Below are positions 27,001 to 35,958 of a stretch of 64,000 bases of DNA, piece by piece. Origin of the DNA: Glandiceps talaboti (Eukaryota > Hemichordata > Enteropneusta > Spengelidae). The notes under the pieces were generated by a model, which saw nothing but the letters and a program-made list of their open reading frames with translations, did no database searches and had not been told where the DNA came from. Each line of letters opens with the position of its first letter. Position 1 is the first letter of the stretch. The translations under genes were made by a program, and so were the position numbers. The stretch covers positions 6,653,922 through 6,717,921 of the forward strand of contig NC_135563.1 of the NCBI RefSeq assembly GCF_964340395.1, written 5' to 3'.

Positions 27001-30000
27001 TGTGTGCTTACATTAGTATCGAGTTTTCTTTATATCAATATTGCCAAGAATTGTCCAATAGATTATTTGACGAAAAAAATAAATTTGCCAGGCCTTTGAA
27101 ACCAAGGGAAATCATTTAATTAATACTTCTATTATATAAAATTATATCAAAGGATCAGGGTGATGTAACATAGCTTTTGATTTTTAGGAAAAACTTTTCG
27201 GATTACAGATGATCATGTTCATACTTTGTGATAAAGAAACTGTTCAATGATAATAACATCATTGATAATCTTGTTCCTGAAAATAATTGCATTTACTGGG
27301 TAATTATTCAATTTGTATAGATAGTAATATATTAGTCAGCTTGAAATTGTATTTGTTCGTTAGTCTTTTAACCATTAATATAATTTGACATTTCGATTAA
27401 TAACTATTCGCCTTGAAAAATCCTTGTATTCTTTACTGAGAAGATTGAGATGACAGTAAATAACGTGGGGGGGGGGGGTACTCATCCTCTAGTTTGATGG
27501 GGGGGGGGGGGTACAAAATAAAAATAAGTACAAAATGCCAGTCTGACCCCATTTTAAACTAATTAATAGTTATGAAAATGTACCCACATTCTAGACCAAG
27601 TTGTCATTTTTGTAATGGAAAGATTAATACCATTTTAGACCAAAGCTTGATGAACCCAATTTGCCCAAATCCAGCCCACCCCTCCCAGATGATTTTAGAC
27701 CAATACTAAAAGTGATTACCCATAATTTACATTCAGTAACACCATTCCCCCCCCCCCCCATTCTCCCCCAGGTTAATACATAGTAATTCAAAATTTGGAA
27801 TAGCTTCCAGACCTCAGTCATAAAGTCATAAACTATTGTCCCTTTCAGCCGAGATTTTGGTCTTTATTCAATAACCTTTAGGGTACCAAACACTGTGCAT
27901 TTAACATGGAACTTTTATTGGTACAATGAAGTAAAAGACAGATGTTCAGTTGATGAATATGCTCCGTTTCTCTTATCACCTTGACAGTAACATAACATGA
28001 TTGTCTGGTACATCTTATAATACACAGTGAAAACATAACATTCGTTATATTACAGGACTAGTTTCAGAAAGTGTGAATATATGCTGTAGTCATGTAGGTT
28101 TATGCTCCTTGGTATATAAGCACTGTGCATTTAACATGGGTTGAACTTTATTGGTACAATAAAGTAAAGACAGTTTTATGCTCCATGGAATATAGGAATG
28201 TACTAATCTTTTGTTGATAATTTATCTTGTTATGTATTTATGGTTTAACTATGCTCAAGCATAATCTTATGCCAACCATTCATATAGGTGTTTTCAGTAG
28301 ACAATGGAATTTCTGTTTTACCATGTACCTATACATGTTTGTGTATCTACCCTTTACTTAACATATACGCAATTCAATTCAATTAAAATCAGTAAACTAA
28401 TATCATCACAGTTAAAGTGTTGTGTAATTAGTTTTTCAAGATTTTCACTGTTGCTTACTTTACAGGTTACAACTGTTAAGACACCTTTTAAAGTCAAAAC
28501 AAAATATTTGTACTTTTATGACTACTTTGATGTTAGCATTTCTATAATAATTTATAATATAGTTTGCCAAAAGGTGTATTCAATTGTCCTATATGCTTGA
28601 CCAATTCAGTCTGAAGTATTTCCCACAGTGCTTTACATGTAGTTAATTCATTGACAGGGTATAGAAGCTATATGAAGAATTTTTATTTCATTTTATCGCA
28701 TAAAACTTCTTTTGTCAGTTCTGTCAGTTCTCAGTGATTAATTTTATTTCATTACCACATAAAACTTATCTGATTATTGAATTCAACGTTGAACAAGAAT
28801 TAACTTGAAATCTGAAACCAAATGTCTGGCGCAACAAAAATCTTACTATACTGCTACATTTTATCGTCTTGCTTGACAAATATCTATATTGGTAAGATTT
28901 TTATTGAGCAAGATGATAAAATGTTGCAATGTTAGTAAGATTTTTATTGAGCCAGATGATAAAGTGTAGCAGTGTTAGTAAGATTTTTATTGAGCCAGAC
29001 GATAAAATGTAGCAGTGTTGGTAAGATTTTTATCAAGCAAGGCGATAAAATGTAGCAATGTTAGTAAGATTGTTATTGAGCCAGATGATAAAATGTAGCA
29101 ATGTTAGTAAGATTTTTATTGAGCCAGATGATAAAATGTAGCAGTGTTGGTAAGATTTTTGTTAAGTCTGATGACATTTAGTAAACATTTTCCTAATTTC
29201 AAGTAATTTCTCAAATCAGTGTACCAGGTTGAGCCTTTTACACTCACTTGTACAGTGATTGCATTTTGTGTTATACTTAGTATTGATCTACTTTTATTGA
29301 TGTAGTATAAGGTAAAATGAAAAGGGAAAATAATGTAACGTGACGTCAGAATGTAATTTTATCCTTTTAGGAAAGATATGATGGAGGAATGATTGAATGT
29401 AAATCACACACTGAATATGTTGATAGCCAATCCCATTTTCAAACCATGTGAATAGCAGGCAATACTCAATCAATGGTTGCTATAGATACAAGTAAAAGGG
29501 GTAGGATGTACCTTTCAAAGGTTAACCTGTGGTTGTTCAGTATTTCTGGTAAGACTTCTGTAATTATGGGGGATGAAAATGCATTGAAATGCTAGTGAAG
29601 TGGAGAATAGCTTGGCACATCACTAGCAAAGTGGGACATATTCTAGGATTTCAAACAAAAAAATCAGAAATACTTTTGCTGAACTATATTCTAAAAGATT
29701 CAAATACTAATAATGTCATACAACAATATTTAAAAATAAAAAAAATAAATATATTTTAAAAAATATTCTTTAATTTTCAAGGACCAATCATATTATACAA
29801 CAATATTTCAGGAAGGAGGAACTCATTTCCATCTCCAGTAACAGATAGTCTTGGATAAGCAGTTTGAAGAGGAATACAGCTGCAGACATCAGACTGTGGA
29901 CGAACGGAACCTATTACAAACAGGGAAAGTATACAACTGAATTGGATTAATAACACTTGGCACCACATGTTGGAAGTACAGAGACTTGTATTATATTCCA

Positions 30001-32573
30001 TCATATTTGATAAGAACAGTTATATGGTCACTTTACATAATAGTTCACGTTCACAAACAAATTTCCAGTTCCCCTGGCATTGTATATGCACATAAAGAAG
30101 CCATAAAACTATTCTTATCAAACTATGTCGTGTAATACAAGTCTCTGTACTCCCAACATGCAGTGCCAAGTAGTATTAATCCAATTCAATTGTTTACTTT
30201 GCCTGGTTGTAACAGGTTTCATTCGTCCACAGTTTGTTGTCAGCAGTTGTTATTTAACCATGAAGCATGTTATTAATGTTTGAAAAATTATTATCAATAA
30301 CTAGCAATTTATGAATGGCACCATTTATTTGAAAACCCTTCTTTCAAACTCTTCGAACTGGTAACATATTTGTATTTAGTGGAAATTTAACATTGGAGCA
30401 TTTACAACGTGATAATTGTCTAGGCTTTACAAGCTATATAGGGTGGCACACTGCTGTTTATATTAATATTCAGAATCAAACATGCATGGAAAAAGTCGTA
30501 TTCACTAATGTTATTTTTAAGATAATTTCATATTTTGTGATTAATTTTGTAGTCAGTCTGAATGAAGAAATGCCACCAATGCATTATTTCAAGGTAGGTG
30601 ATGAGTGTGCATTTGTATTGTATGTACGTGTGTATGGATGTGTTTCCTAGGATACAAGCAATTAATTATGTTCAGCAGGTGCTAATAATCACATTCTGGT
30701 GGATTGGGCTGCCAAGGCATGTTCATACTGTTTATTAGCCTTACTGCTAAATAGAGGACAGATTCCAATTAGTGTTGATGTTTTTCTGAGTTAATGGAGT
30801 GGCGACGAAGATTGTATCATTTTACAGTTGAATGATTGAGTACCAATTGCCAGTGTGACTAGTAGAGGCATCCAAAATATTGTTAGTTGTAATAACCCTA
30901 GCATACTGTCTGCTAGACATCAACTGCAAAGTTGCTCCATTTTTGTAATGTATTGGATTGCTTTATTTTCACTAATGTATGAATAGTAAACATACACTTG
31001 CAGACACCAAAGGCACAATAGTAACATCGTCGCAAACCACGGCCTGTTTTACGGTACCGTTCTTAACGAGCCCCTCACTGAAGTGTAGCGGAAGAAATAA
31101 CAGCTCTGGTTCAAAGTTGCGAGAATGAATAGTGAAGGCCATGACAAATACCTCAAATACCCAATTTACCTATTTCCAAGTCCATGTCTCCAAACTGATT
31201 CGATCGTTATTCTGGTTGACCTGACTGCAATTTTTTAAAATAATATTATTATATCATGACATTTCTTTAAATTCTCACATTGAGTGACCGAATTGACATT
31301 TAATATTGTATTAGATTAGTTTTTAATTGAACGCTCATAGGTTGTAATTATTTTTGAAATGCAAATTGTCTTGATTAATATAATGTAATGATTTCATTGC
31401 TTGCTAATTTGCGCTTGGCTAAATCGGCTGCATCATTTCAAATTATAAGTTATGATCACAAAATGGATGGACACAGTCGTCCTTTAATATATTAGCAGAC
31501 AATCGTAGCCCCTTTATGATAAAGGAGTGGAATGTTTTTTAGTACAGCTGAATGCAGTGCTATAGGTATGGTGAAAAGGGCGTGTGTGTGTCTGTCTGTC
31601 TGTCCGTCTGTGTCTGTGTGCGCGTGCCTTTTGTCTGTGTGTAAACGATTTAAATGCCAGACCGATTTCCTTGATATTTGGTAGGGACACTGCCAAGAGT
31701 GTGTGTAAATGGGATGTGTTTACTCCGTAAATGAAAATGATCGCGTCAGTGGTGTATGTGTTTGGTTTTAAAAATGTGATTTTCTTTGTCAATAGTTTGT
31801 GGTGGGGGTGTCGTCAGTGTGTGAACTTACTGTGGAGCTTTATGTCGATTGAGTACGAAAATACCTTTGTCACTCATAGTGATGGAGGTTATCTTTTATT
31901 CAATGTGAGTCACTCCAAAATAAAGCACGTATAACACTTGGCATTACTCAACATACTTTCAAGTTATTTTTTATGTTGTCACACCCTATCTCCGGTACCA
32001 GTGAACGTTTTATAAAGACCAAACATCGAATTTGATACAGGTCATAGTGGCATCCGTACAATGAAAGCGCAGTGTTACCGATTGTGTTCATATATTGTGT
32101 GTATATATGCGAGAATAGACCGAGAACAAACAACGTTTCACAATAAGGTAAGAGGTGATGACGACCCTCCCTTTGTATTCATCCTGCTCTTGTGTAGACT
32201 TGAGCACAGTGTGGCTGTCCGTTGCTGTTGGTAACAAAACAGACGGTTACCTGGTAACGTAACAAACTAAACACGTGATCGTAATTTGATGCCATTTCAT
32301 AATGGAGTCATTTATATGTATACGTGCATGTTTCACCTATATTGTATTAAGTGATCAGTCTACTTTATATTATACAAACACTTCTATGCATGTATTTATA
32401 CCAGCGTTAACAATACGACGGATTGATTCCGCTAAAATTAGTTTACGCTAAACATGCTAATTTCACGCATGCAATGGATGCACACATGTACATGCATTCC
32501 AAAGACCTTAAAAAGTCTTTCTACATGGATGTTGTTGAAATGAATATTTCCCGAATTTAATTTTATGTGTATG

Positions 32574-32624
<51 letters not shown>

Positions 32625-35600
32625 CACTGAATTCTGTTAAGCATATATATGCCTATTATATATCGCGCCACGGACGTAATTATTCTATGGAAATTAGATA
32701 GTAACCGGGCGATTTTACTGCTGTAATTCGCGGCCAAAACTGCAATGGGTTTTACGAAAACGGCAGGAAATGGTGAATAAACATGTGATTTATATGGAGA
32801 TAATAGCGTTTCGTCATGACTGTCAACTCACAGTTATCAAACTGATCTCCATTTTGTTTGGCATAGTTGGCAATTTAATGGAGAGACGGGCGATTTGAAG
32901 TATGCCGCTGACGAAAACAAAAACCAGAGATGATTTTAATTATAATGCAAAAACAAAGGACGACTTTCCATGATTGTTCTCAGGTTATAGGATAATGATG
33001 TTCAAAATGAGACGGAGTGGAAATTCCTTCGCTGGGATGCGATTGAATGCTTCGAATGTTCAATATGGTTTGACTCCGTAAAAAAATACCCTACAACCTA
33101 TTTGTTCTCCGTGTGTATGTGTTTGTGTCAGATCAAATTAAGTGCAAAAAGCAGAGATGTGCATGTATGCAGAGCGACATGAAAGTAGCATAGTGTAACT
33201 GTGTTCATCTTCAGTGTCAAAATACGTACATGTATACATTATCGTATTTGCAACAGGCCTGGAAATGGGCCAAGTCATAGTCATGGCCTATCACAGAACA
33301 AAGAAAGATACCGGATAGAGAAATACGTTCGTGGGTTTTGTTTGTCATCTCAGTACCATATATCACAAAATCTGTTCTTTGTTGGTACGCCATTACCGAC
33401 CGATCTCACACGTCGTCTGTATTTCCCTTCACTTTCTCTTTAAATTCCCAGTATTAGACCACGCCCCATCGATGTATTAGTCATGACCTTGTTATTTCGA
33501 TTGACGTTGACAAACTACTGTGACATCTAGATCACTACGTATATTTACTGATAATTTCGTACTGATGGCACTCATTTTTTTACAAGAATTTTTCGTTAGT
33601 GCAAGCGCTAATTTTGGCTAATTGGCTAATTTTGTAGTCCGTCGAGTAAAAACCTGCACACTGCAAACATAATTTGTGGTCAATCTTTTCGTAAGGAGTA
33701 TGTAACAACATGTAAAAGGTACACCAATTTATTTATAAAGTCTTTTTTTTTTTAAATGTTAGCTTGAAATAAAGTGAATAACATGTTGATATAAATCTTT
33801 TTCAGATGTAATTTCAGATTTGTAATTATAAAGATACATACTGATAGCTTATAATAATGGTAAGTATGCCCTTCATCCGGCCCGGCTAAGCAACGTCAAA
33901 TTTGTATGGCGACCCTTGTGTTTCCTTTCGATTTTAGTGTCACCTATATAACCGTTGACCACGTCACAGAAGTATAACCGACGGTTATATACTTCCATGC
34001 TTTGACATAGGTGTACTAGGAAAAACTCACGATCGGTCGCACACTGATTTTTTCATCTCTTTCGATTTTCAGAAAATTGTCTATGTCAACTCAGTAATAT
34101 TACAGGCATTGATAGGGGTCTGATCGGCAGTGATTGTGTGTGTATGTGGGGGTGGGGGGACGAGTGTCAAGAATAGTGGCTACAAAGAAATTTACACCTG
34201 TCTGATATGTAGTTTACTATATGTCAGTGTAAAGCTTCAACTATAACAACCACCTGTTGATGGTGCCTTGAATATAATCTTTGATCTGTAACGACAATTT
34301 GAATCAGGTAAAAATCAGCAGAGACTAATTGTCGCATAATGACAGGTTGTCACACGTCTCTTTGTTTACAGTGTGTATGCATGGTTTCACAACTAGGACA
34401 GGAACAGGATAAAAACTTGTTCATGGGCCTTGTCCGTCATCTCAGACCATCAAACCATGTGATATTTTCTTAGTACTCATTTTTACACGTCGGTATCTCC
34501 AATCACTTCCTCCTTCACTTTCCCTTCTAATATTCCATCATAGTTTTTCCCCCATTTGTTCTTATAACGTGTGGAATTTTCTTGCTCGTAAGAACACATG
34601 AGAAGTTATAAAATCGTATATAGTGTGCAACACAAACTCAGAAGCTATAGGTTTTCAGTTTATGGCATACTGCTAACGCTAGCTGACTGTTCATACCCAT
34701 TTGAAATCAATGAAGGAGCGTTTCAATGAAAGTGCATATATATGTGTGACTGTGTGTGCTAGCTTTGATTCAGTTTGTACGTAACACTCACGGTATTTCA
34801 TCCACATTCATCGTATATTTGTAAGGGGCCTTATATGATTTCATTTTACTGTGCAATATACACAACTCTGTCAATACTTTAACCGTGACGAATGTGTACT
34901 AATTCTATAACCAATATTGCACATTGTTATATTGTATTGTATCAGCGGGTAGAAAAAACTACACAAGGTTGACACGTTTATCAGGGAAAGACATCTAGTT
35001 GGTACAACATTGCGTCGTTTCTCTGACTATCATCCAATGATTACCTTCTACCCAATAGGTGAAATACAAGTATTGTGTGTAGTCCAGAAAAAGACTTCGA
35101 CATAATTCGTTCTAGCTTACTAACTGTGGTGTATGAATTGGGAGATAAACATCTAAATTTCAAAGGTTGCACTTCCCATTTTATACCATGATCTTAGATG
35201 CTGACAATCAATAGCTTGAATGTGGAAAAAAGAAATCCGTTTACTGTTTTGTAGTGATGTTATATTAGAATAAGGTAACCGTTAAGGTTTCATGTACAAA
35301 TCTTTGAACAACTCCAGTACATTCGACTTGTCACACAGATTTACCCAACGTATGCTAAGTCCTTGTTTGTAACTCAATAAATTGCAAAATCATAACAAAT
35401 GACTGAAATACGTACAATAACAAACATTTTACACATTAAATTGTAAAGCTTTTTGCAATGTATTGAGTTCCAAGCACAGACTTAGTCTATATTTTTTCAC
35501 ATTGATTTTTCAAGAAGCCATGATATAGTTGCTTTATAAATTAGAGATCCAAAATAAATACCCAATCCTCATCCGTATGGCCACTTTTTTTAAAAGTGGT

Positions 35601-35958
35601 ATGTTATTTTAAGTACGGTTGTTTAGGGGAAAATAGAAAATAACTTATCCTGTAATCTGTGATCAGTACTATGACATTACACATGATTTTTTTAAAACTT
35701 ACCGTATGGTACTGAGCCTGGAGATATAGTATTTATCCAGCCATACATCATACTCCACACCGCTGGAAGGGGTGCTGGTCCTTCGTCGTATTCATCAGGG
35801 GTAGTGTATGTGGAGTCCGGCGTCGGTAAGTCAGCCCAGGTGATGGTACCATCATTATTCTCATTCGTAAGCTGAGGTCCTTGAGTAGTCTGTGCGTTTG
35901 TCACAGCAATCACTAAAACCACTGCCAGTATATGAACAATTACACTACGCGACTCCAT
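984..35958 (-). CDS. PROM1-like: Prominin-like pentaspan membrane glycoprotein, 5' half of gene (12 exons, incomplete)
   Basis: Prominins are pentaspan, cholesterol-binding glycoproteins of plasma-membrane protrusions, microvilli and cilia. Exons in transcript order: 35703-35958, 12611-12675, 11853-12061, 10808-10928, 10311-10377, 9356-9445, 7041-7237, 6567-6674, 4719-4782, 3530-3606, 2619-2695, 984-1142. All junctions are GT-AG and all phases agree, giving 1490 nt (496 codons plus 2 bases) with no internal stop. Visible parts: signal peptide (residues 1-22), short N-terminal ectodomain, TM1 (about 112-134), the family's cysteine-rich patch CCCFCCCRMCGNCGG (134-148) in the first cytoplasmic loop, TM2 (about 162-184), a large helical extracellular loop (185-446), TM3 (about 447-473), a Ser-rich cytoplasmic loop, and the start of TM4. 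Vertebrate prominins are about 860 aa, so the second extracellular loop, TM5 and the tail lie beyond position 1. Prom1 versus prom2 cannot be decided. Intron 1 is about 23 kb; the others are 0.4-2.4 kb. Confidence 0.92.
1660..1794. repeat. Long hairpin palindrome (MITE-like), about 135 bp
   Basis: The left arm (GTTATTTGCCAAATACC, then TTCCATATCTTGCTGC, then GGTAATTTTTCCGGTA) is nearly the exact reverse complement of the right arm ending TATTTGCGGATAAC. The loop is GAGAGCCAGAGGCGAGCC. No coding frame is supported. It lies in a prominin intron. Confidence 0.85.
2619..2695 (-). CDS. Prominin exon 11 (loop before TM3)
   Basis: 77 nt between acceptor CCTATTTTAG and donor GTAAGT. It encodes MTSGVTDIKDQITGFSSI and then LTEYDQY. 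The final EYDQY corresponds to EYDSY just before TM3 in human prominin-1. Confidence 0.88.
2804..3015. mobile_element. MITE-like inverted-repeat element with a 27-base G tract at its centre
   Basis: The outer arms are TTAGGTGGCTTAATAG (2804) and the reverse complement of CTAATAGCCACCTGA (3000-3014). The inner arms are TTGGTTAACAGGGTATA and TATACCTTGTTAACCAA. A run of 27 G (2911-2937) sits between them. It is non-coding and intronic. Confidence 0.7.
3530..3606 (-). CDS. Prominin exon 10 (extracellular loop 1)
   Basis: 77 nt between acceptor TTTTGATACCAG and donor GTAAGT. It encodes INTTFSDFITQIDGQINP and then LIDQLSG, with one N-glycosylation sequon (NTT). Entered with two bases completing Asp, left in phase 0. 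Confidence 0.85.
4043..4396. mobile_element. MITE family B, copy 1
   Basis: The terminal inverted repeats are AGGCCTAATAAAAAAAG..GGTTCTGGTTAC at the left and GTAACCGGAACAAAAC..TTTTTTTAGGCCT at the right. The interior shares ATCAGATGTAAAACCATTAC with the copies at 10982-11335 and 56388-56750, here in the opposite orientation. Confidence 0.8.
4719..4782 (-). CDS. Prominin exon 9 (extracellular loop 1)
   Basis: 64 nt between acceptor TTTTTCCACAG and donor GTATGT. It encodes SKATFDNIPDTVSTNTATIV, matching the SLNDIPDRVQRQTTTVV segment of human prominin-1, and ends in phase 1. Confidence 0.88.
4956..5060. mobile_element. MITE family A, partial copy (one arm)
   Basis: It starts TTAAAGTAGCCATATTGATG and runs through TTTTTAATTTATAAAACA and ATCATGGCTTCCTTCTTGA. 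This is one arm of the palindromic element found whole at 9605-9950 and 53281-53629. The other arm is missing. Confidence 0.75.
5100..6390. repeat. Degenerate tandem repeats (about 120 bp units), composite block
   Basis: Between 5130 and 5490, units carry ATGATCAATATCTGTGGCA and ATTATGCAAATGAGCAATTA about every 120 bp. Between 5490 and 5830, units carry ATTACTGGGCAGATTGGGCT-type phrases. Between 5890 and 6390, about 120-bp units carry CAACAGCCAAATGATG and ACAGGG.TGG.. phrases. Long chance frames here are not genes. Confidence 0.6.
6567..6674 (-). CDS. Prominin exon 8 (extracellular loop 1)
   Basis: 108 nt, 36 codons, phase 0 at both ends. The acceptor is ATACAG and the donor GTAAGT. It encodes SGSGSYPRITPADSVTVK and then IAALDAVLANDPKTTAED. 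An alternative acceptor two bases downstream would break the frame. Confidence 0.85.
7041..7237 (-). CDS. Prominin exon 7 (extracellular loop 1, cysteine pair)
   Basis: 197 nt between acceptor TTCACCATAG and donor GTAAGT. It encodes a helical stretch beginning IEATRDGLNNMNTLSTDL and ending CKTGRDFSDA. Four cysteines are visible (FCTAL, PTCGVC, LLTCK), in the same region as the paired cysteines of the vertebrate loop. Confidence 0.9.
9201..9222. repeat. (TG)n microsatellite
   Basis: About 11 uninterrupted TG units in the prominin intron between exons 6 and 7. Confidence 0.9.
9356..9445 (-). CDS. Prominin exon 6 (extracellular loop 1)
   Basis: 90 nt between acceptor TATATAACAG and donor GTAAGT. 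It encodes IGDVLGGAIRDALGEEV and then PAIDSMIIMVD. The VLGG motif matches the NSVLGGGI region of human prominin-1. Confidence 0.88.
9605..9950. mobile_element. MITE family A, full palindromic copy with TTAA ends
   Basis: It opens TTAA AGTGGTCATATGGACGAGG and closes with CGTCCATATGGCCACT TTAA. The arms of about 150 bp are mutual reverse complements around a centre near AATAACAAAC/GTTTGTTATTG. TTAA at both ends is a candidate target duplication. There is no coding potential. Confidence 0.88.
10311..10377 (-). CDS. Prominin exon 5 (extracellular loop 1)
   Basis: 67 nt between acceptor TTCTTCCAG and donor GTAAGT. It encodes ELKFVAIEQTTWLIGEIL followed by SDFS, entered in phase 0 and left in phase 1. 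It aligns to the ETPEQIKYILAQYN segment of vertebrate prominin-1. Confidence 0.85.
10808..10928 (-). CDS. Prominin exon 4: end of TM2, start of extracellular loop 1
   Basis: Acceptor GTGAACAG, donor GTAAGT, 121 nt. It begins FGVACGYFTNERTGDVL, which corresponds to the GFVANHQVR region of human prominin-1, and continues into a heptad-like helical segment with an N-glycosylation sequon (NNT). Confidence 0.9.
10982..11335. mobile_element. MITE family B, copy 2
   Basis: It carries the family B ends (AGACCAAATAAAAAAAGTTG..GGTTCCGGTTACC and AGAACCACACAAA plus a T tract) and the interior TGTACATCTGATGAGAAGAA. It lies just upstream of exon 4 on the minus strand. Confidence 0.8.
11853..12061 (-). CDS. 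Prominin exon 3: TM1, cysteine-rich loop, start of TM2
   Basis: This is the most diagnostic exon. It encodes TM1 (LFLGFAACITIGILFLLIF), then CCCFCCCRMCGNCGG, which matches the cysteine-rich boundary after TM1 in prominins, then KMHQK, and the start of TM2 (KKIVFLVVLSCISGIL). The acceptor is CTACTAG before 12061 and the donor GTAGGA is after 11853. The exon is 209 nt and ends in phase 2. Confidence 0.95.
12611..12675 (-). CDS. Prominin exon 2 (membrane-proximal ectodomain)
   Basis: The acceptor TTTTTTCACAG precedes 12675 and the donor GTAAGT follows 12611. It is 65 nt and encodes GKLGSIFSDLSDMAVLIEFLQA once the split Gly codon is counted. It joins exon 1 (phase 1) and exon 3 (phase 0) without a stop and aligns by position to the segment before TM1 in vertebrate prominins. 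Confidence 0.85.
12837..12975. repeat. Dispersed repeat family H, short copy
   Basis: It shares TCTTTGATATTACTGGTGC, TATTCTCCAATATT and GGGAATAACATCTAATTAT with the longer copy at 38180-38600. About 140 bp, non-coding, in prominin intron 1. Confidence 0.65.
14528..14659. mobile_element. Palindromic hairpin element 1
   Basis: The arms TAATGTACGCCCTCCCAG and CTGGGAGGGCGTACATTA enclose inner arms TAATGG..GCAAACTTTG and CAAAGTTTGC..CCATTATGG around the loop GGGCGAGGCGACAGCCGAGC. (AAT)n-type runs flank it. Confidence 0.85.
14671..14922. mobile_element. Palindromic element 2, abutting element 1
   Basis: The terminal inverted repeats TTATAG.TTTGCCAATTCCAGTGAATTT and AAATTCACTGGAATTGG.AATGCTATAA bound about 250 bp that is locally CpG-rich, containing GACGTCAC and TAATGTACAG motifs. 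There is no supported frame. Confidence 0.7.
14923..15140 (-). mobile_element. Possible LINE 3' end fragment with (ATT)n tail
   Basis: Read on the minus strand it ends in an AATAAATTATCATTATTATT-type tail after a TAAACAATAAATTATC stretch, the layout of a retrotransposon 3' terminus with a short-unit tail. No coding remnant is visible, so the call is tentative. Confidence 0.3.
15384..15535. repeat. Tandem repeat, about 36-39 bp unit
   Basis: Four units of ATGACAAATTTGTAGTGTTT followed by TGTGACAAAAATGTCCAAT. Long minus frames arise from the repeat and are not genes. Confidence 0.85.
16997..17390. mobile_element. Foldback-type element, family C, full copy
   Basis: The terminal inverted repeats are ACAAACCCTGAAACAAAAC and GTTTTGTTTCAGGGTTTATG. 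The inside holds repeated AGATTTTTGTC-AGCCAGAC-type segments in both orientations. Relatives lie at 22144-22330, 28806-29190 and 51270-51735. Confidence 0.8.
20150..20460. repeat. Dispersed repeat family D, copy 1
   Basis: It shares GCAACTGGAAAATTGTTTG, AACTGTTTTGT.A..ATA, TGACTTACTTGTA.TA and GATCGAAAAAA..ACTCT in the same order with 48070-48440, at about 65-75% apparent similarity by eye. Confidence 0.7.
20970..21027. repeat. (GAT)n microsatellite
   Basis: About 19 perfect GAT units in prominin intron 1. Confidence 0.95.
22144..22330. mobile_element. Foldback-type element, family C, partial copy
   Basis: It starts AAAATCATAAACCTGGAAAC, the family C terminus, then has ATCTCATTAACAGCACTACA and TTTACCATCTGGCTGG units. 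The opposite terminus is not present. Confidence 0.7.
22860..22913. repeat. Poly-T then poly-G tracts
   Basis: A T run at about 22859-22870 and a run of about 17 G ending near 22913, separated by ACTTTACATAAATGAAGTAAAG, itself an imperfect palindrome. Confidence 0.8.
24554..25045. mobile_element. MITE with CGCGAAAT-rich terminal inverted repeats
   Basis: The left end is ATTGGTATACTGTGTCGCGC and the right end reads, reversed, ATTGGTATACTGT..TCGCGC. Both are followed by TTTTCGCGC / ATTTCGCGC. The 492 bp has no credible frame. Both ends are flanked by CA. The right terminus is also the first segment of the minisatellite at 25037-26552. Confidence 0.78.
25037..26552. repeat. Minisatellite, mixed 34-bp and 25-bp units, about 50 copies
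   Basis: The long unit is GTGAGTACCTAAACAATGG followed by TATATACCAATCAAG. The short unit lacks nine bases around CCAATCAA. The two alternate irregularly, with GTGGGT variants and AATTAAGG / AATCAAAG edge variants. Each unit contains AAG-GTGAGTACC on the plus strand, a consensus-like 5' splice site, although the host gene is transcribed on the minus strand. Confidence 0.97.
27464..27780. repeat. Block bounded by G tracts (left) and C tracts (right)
   Basis: Two runs of about 12 G near 27468 and 27500 at the left and one run of C at 27747-27759 at the right enclose phrases such as ACCATTTTAGACCAAAG. It is possibly a degraded inverted-repeat element. Non-coding. Confidence 0.5.
28806..29190. 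mobile_element. Foldback-type element, family C, with about six 43-bp tandem units
   Basis: It starts TCTGAAACCAAATGTCTGG, then carries tandem units GTTAGTAAGATTTTTATTG followed by AGCCAGATGATAAAATG (43-bp period), in reverse orientation to the units at 51270-51735. Confidence 0.8.
29890..30232. mobile_element. Palindromic MITE family E, copy 1
   Basis: The arms of about 140 bp are reverse complements: CTGTGGACGAACGGAACCTA..TGAATTGGATTAATA at the left against TATTAATCCAATTCA..TTCGTCCACAG at the right. A second copy lies at 47570-47880. The 75-residue minus frame here is a by-product. Confidence 0.85.
31570..31770. repeat. TCTG-rich leader followed by a degenerate repeat
   Basis: A TGTGTCTGTCTGTCTGTCC stretch is followed by a CCGATTTCCTTGATATTTGG-type phrase. 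This resembles the layout at 55180-55520, where a TCTG leader precedes a degenerate repeat. Confidence 0.45.
32581..32623. repeat. (AT)n microsatellite
   Basis: About 21 AT units, preceded by GTATGTATGT. Confidence 0.95.
35335..35592. mobile_element. MITE family A, 5'-shortened copy
   Basis: It shares GCTAAGTCCTTGTTTGTA, TGTATTGAGTTCCAAGCAC and CCAAAATAAATACCCAATCC with the full copies and ends ATGGCCACTTT. One terminus is absent. It lies about 110 bases inside intron 1 from the exon 1 donor. Confidence 0.75.
35703..35958 (-). CDS. Prominin exon 1: start codon, signal peptide, N-terminal ectodomain
   Basis: The ATG is at 35958-35956 and opens MESRSVIVHILAVVLVIAV, a clear signal peptide with likely cleavage after TNA. 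An acidic, Pro/Thr-rich stretch follows, then PLPAVWSMMYGWINTI. The donor GTAAGT starts at 35702. The exon ends in phase 1 (TAC G), completed to Gly by the GT opening exon 2. The start was chosen because it is the ATG immediately before a strong signal peptide. Any 5' UTR exon upstream was not identified. Confidence 0.88.

Larger units (their letters stand above)
12676..35702 (-). other. Prominin intron 1 (about 23 kb), repeat-rich, no coding exon found
   Basis: GT-AG intron separating the signal-peptide exon from the exon before TM1. Exon 1 (phase 1) joins exon 2 directly, so no further coding exon is required. It contains palindromic elements, a GAT microsatellite, a large minisatellite, AT repeats and poly-G tracts, listed separately. 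Stretches 13000-14500, 15550-16990, 17400-20100, 21030-22140, 22330-24500, 26560-27460, 30240-31570 and 31770-35330 show only AT-rich DNA with short unrelated frames. Long first introns often hold enhancers, but none can be identified here. Confidence 0.75.

Noticed and set aside
29777-30004. 75-codon minus frame, considered as an extra prominin exon between exons 1 and 2
   Set aside because: It lies in a palindromic repeat (family E), has no match to prominin, and exons 1 and 2 already join in phase.
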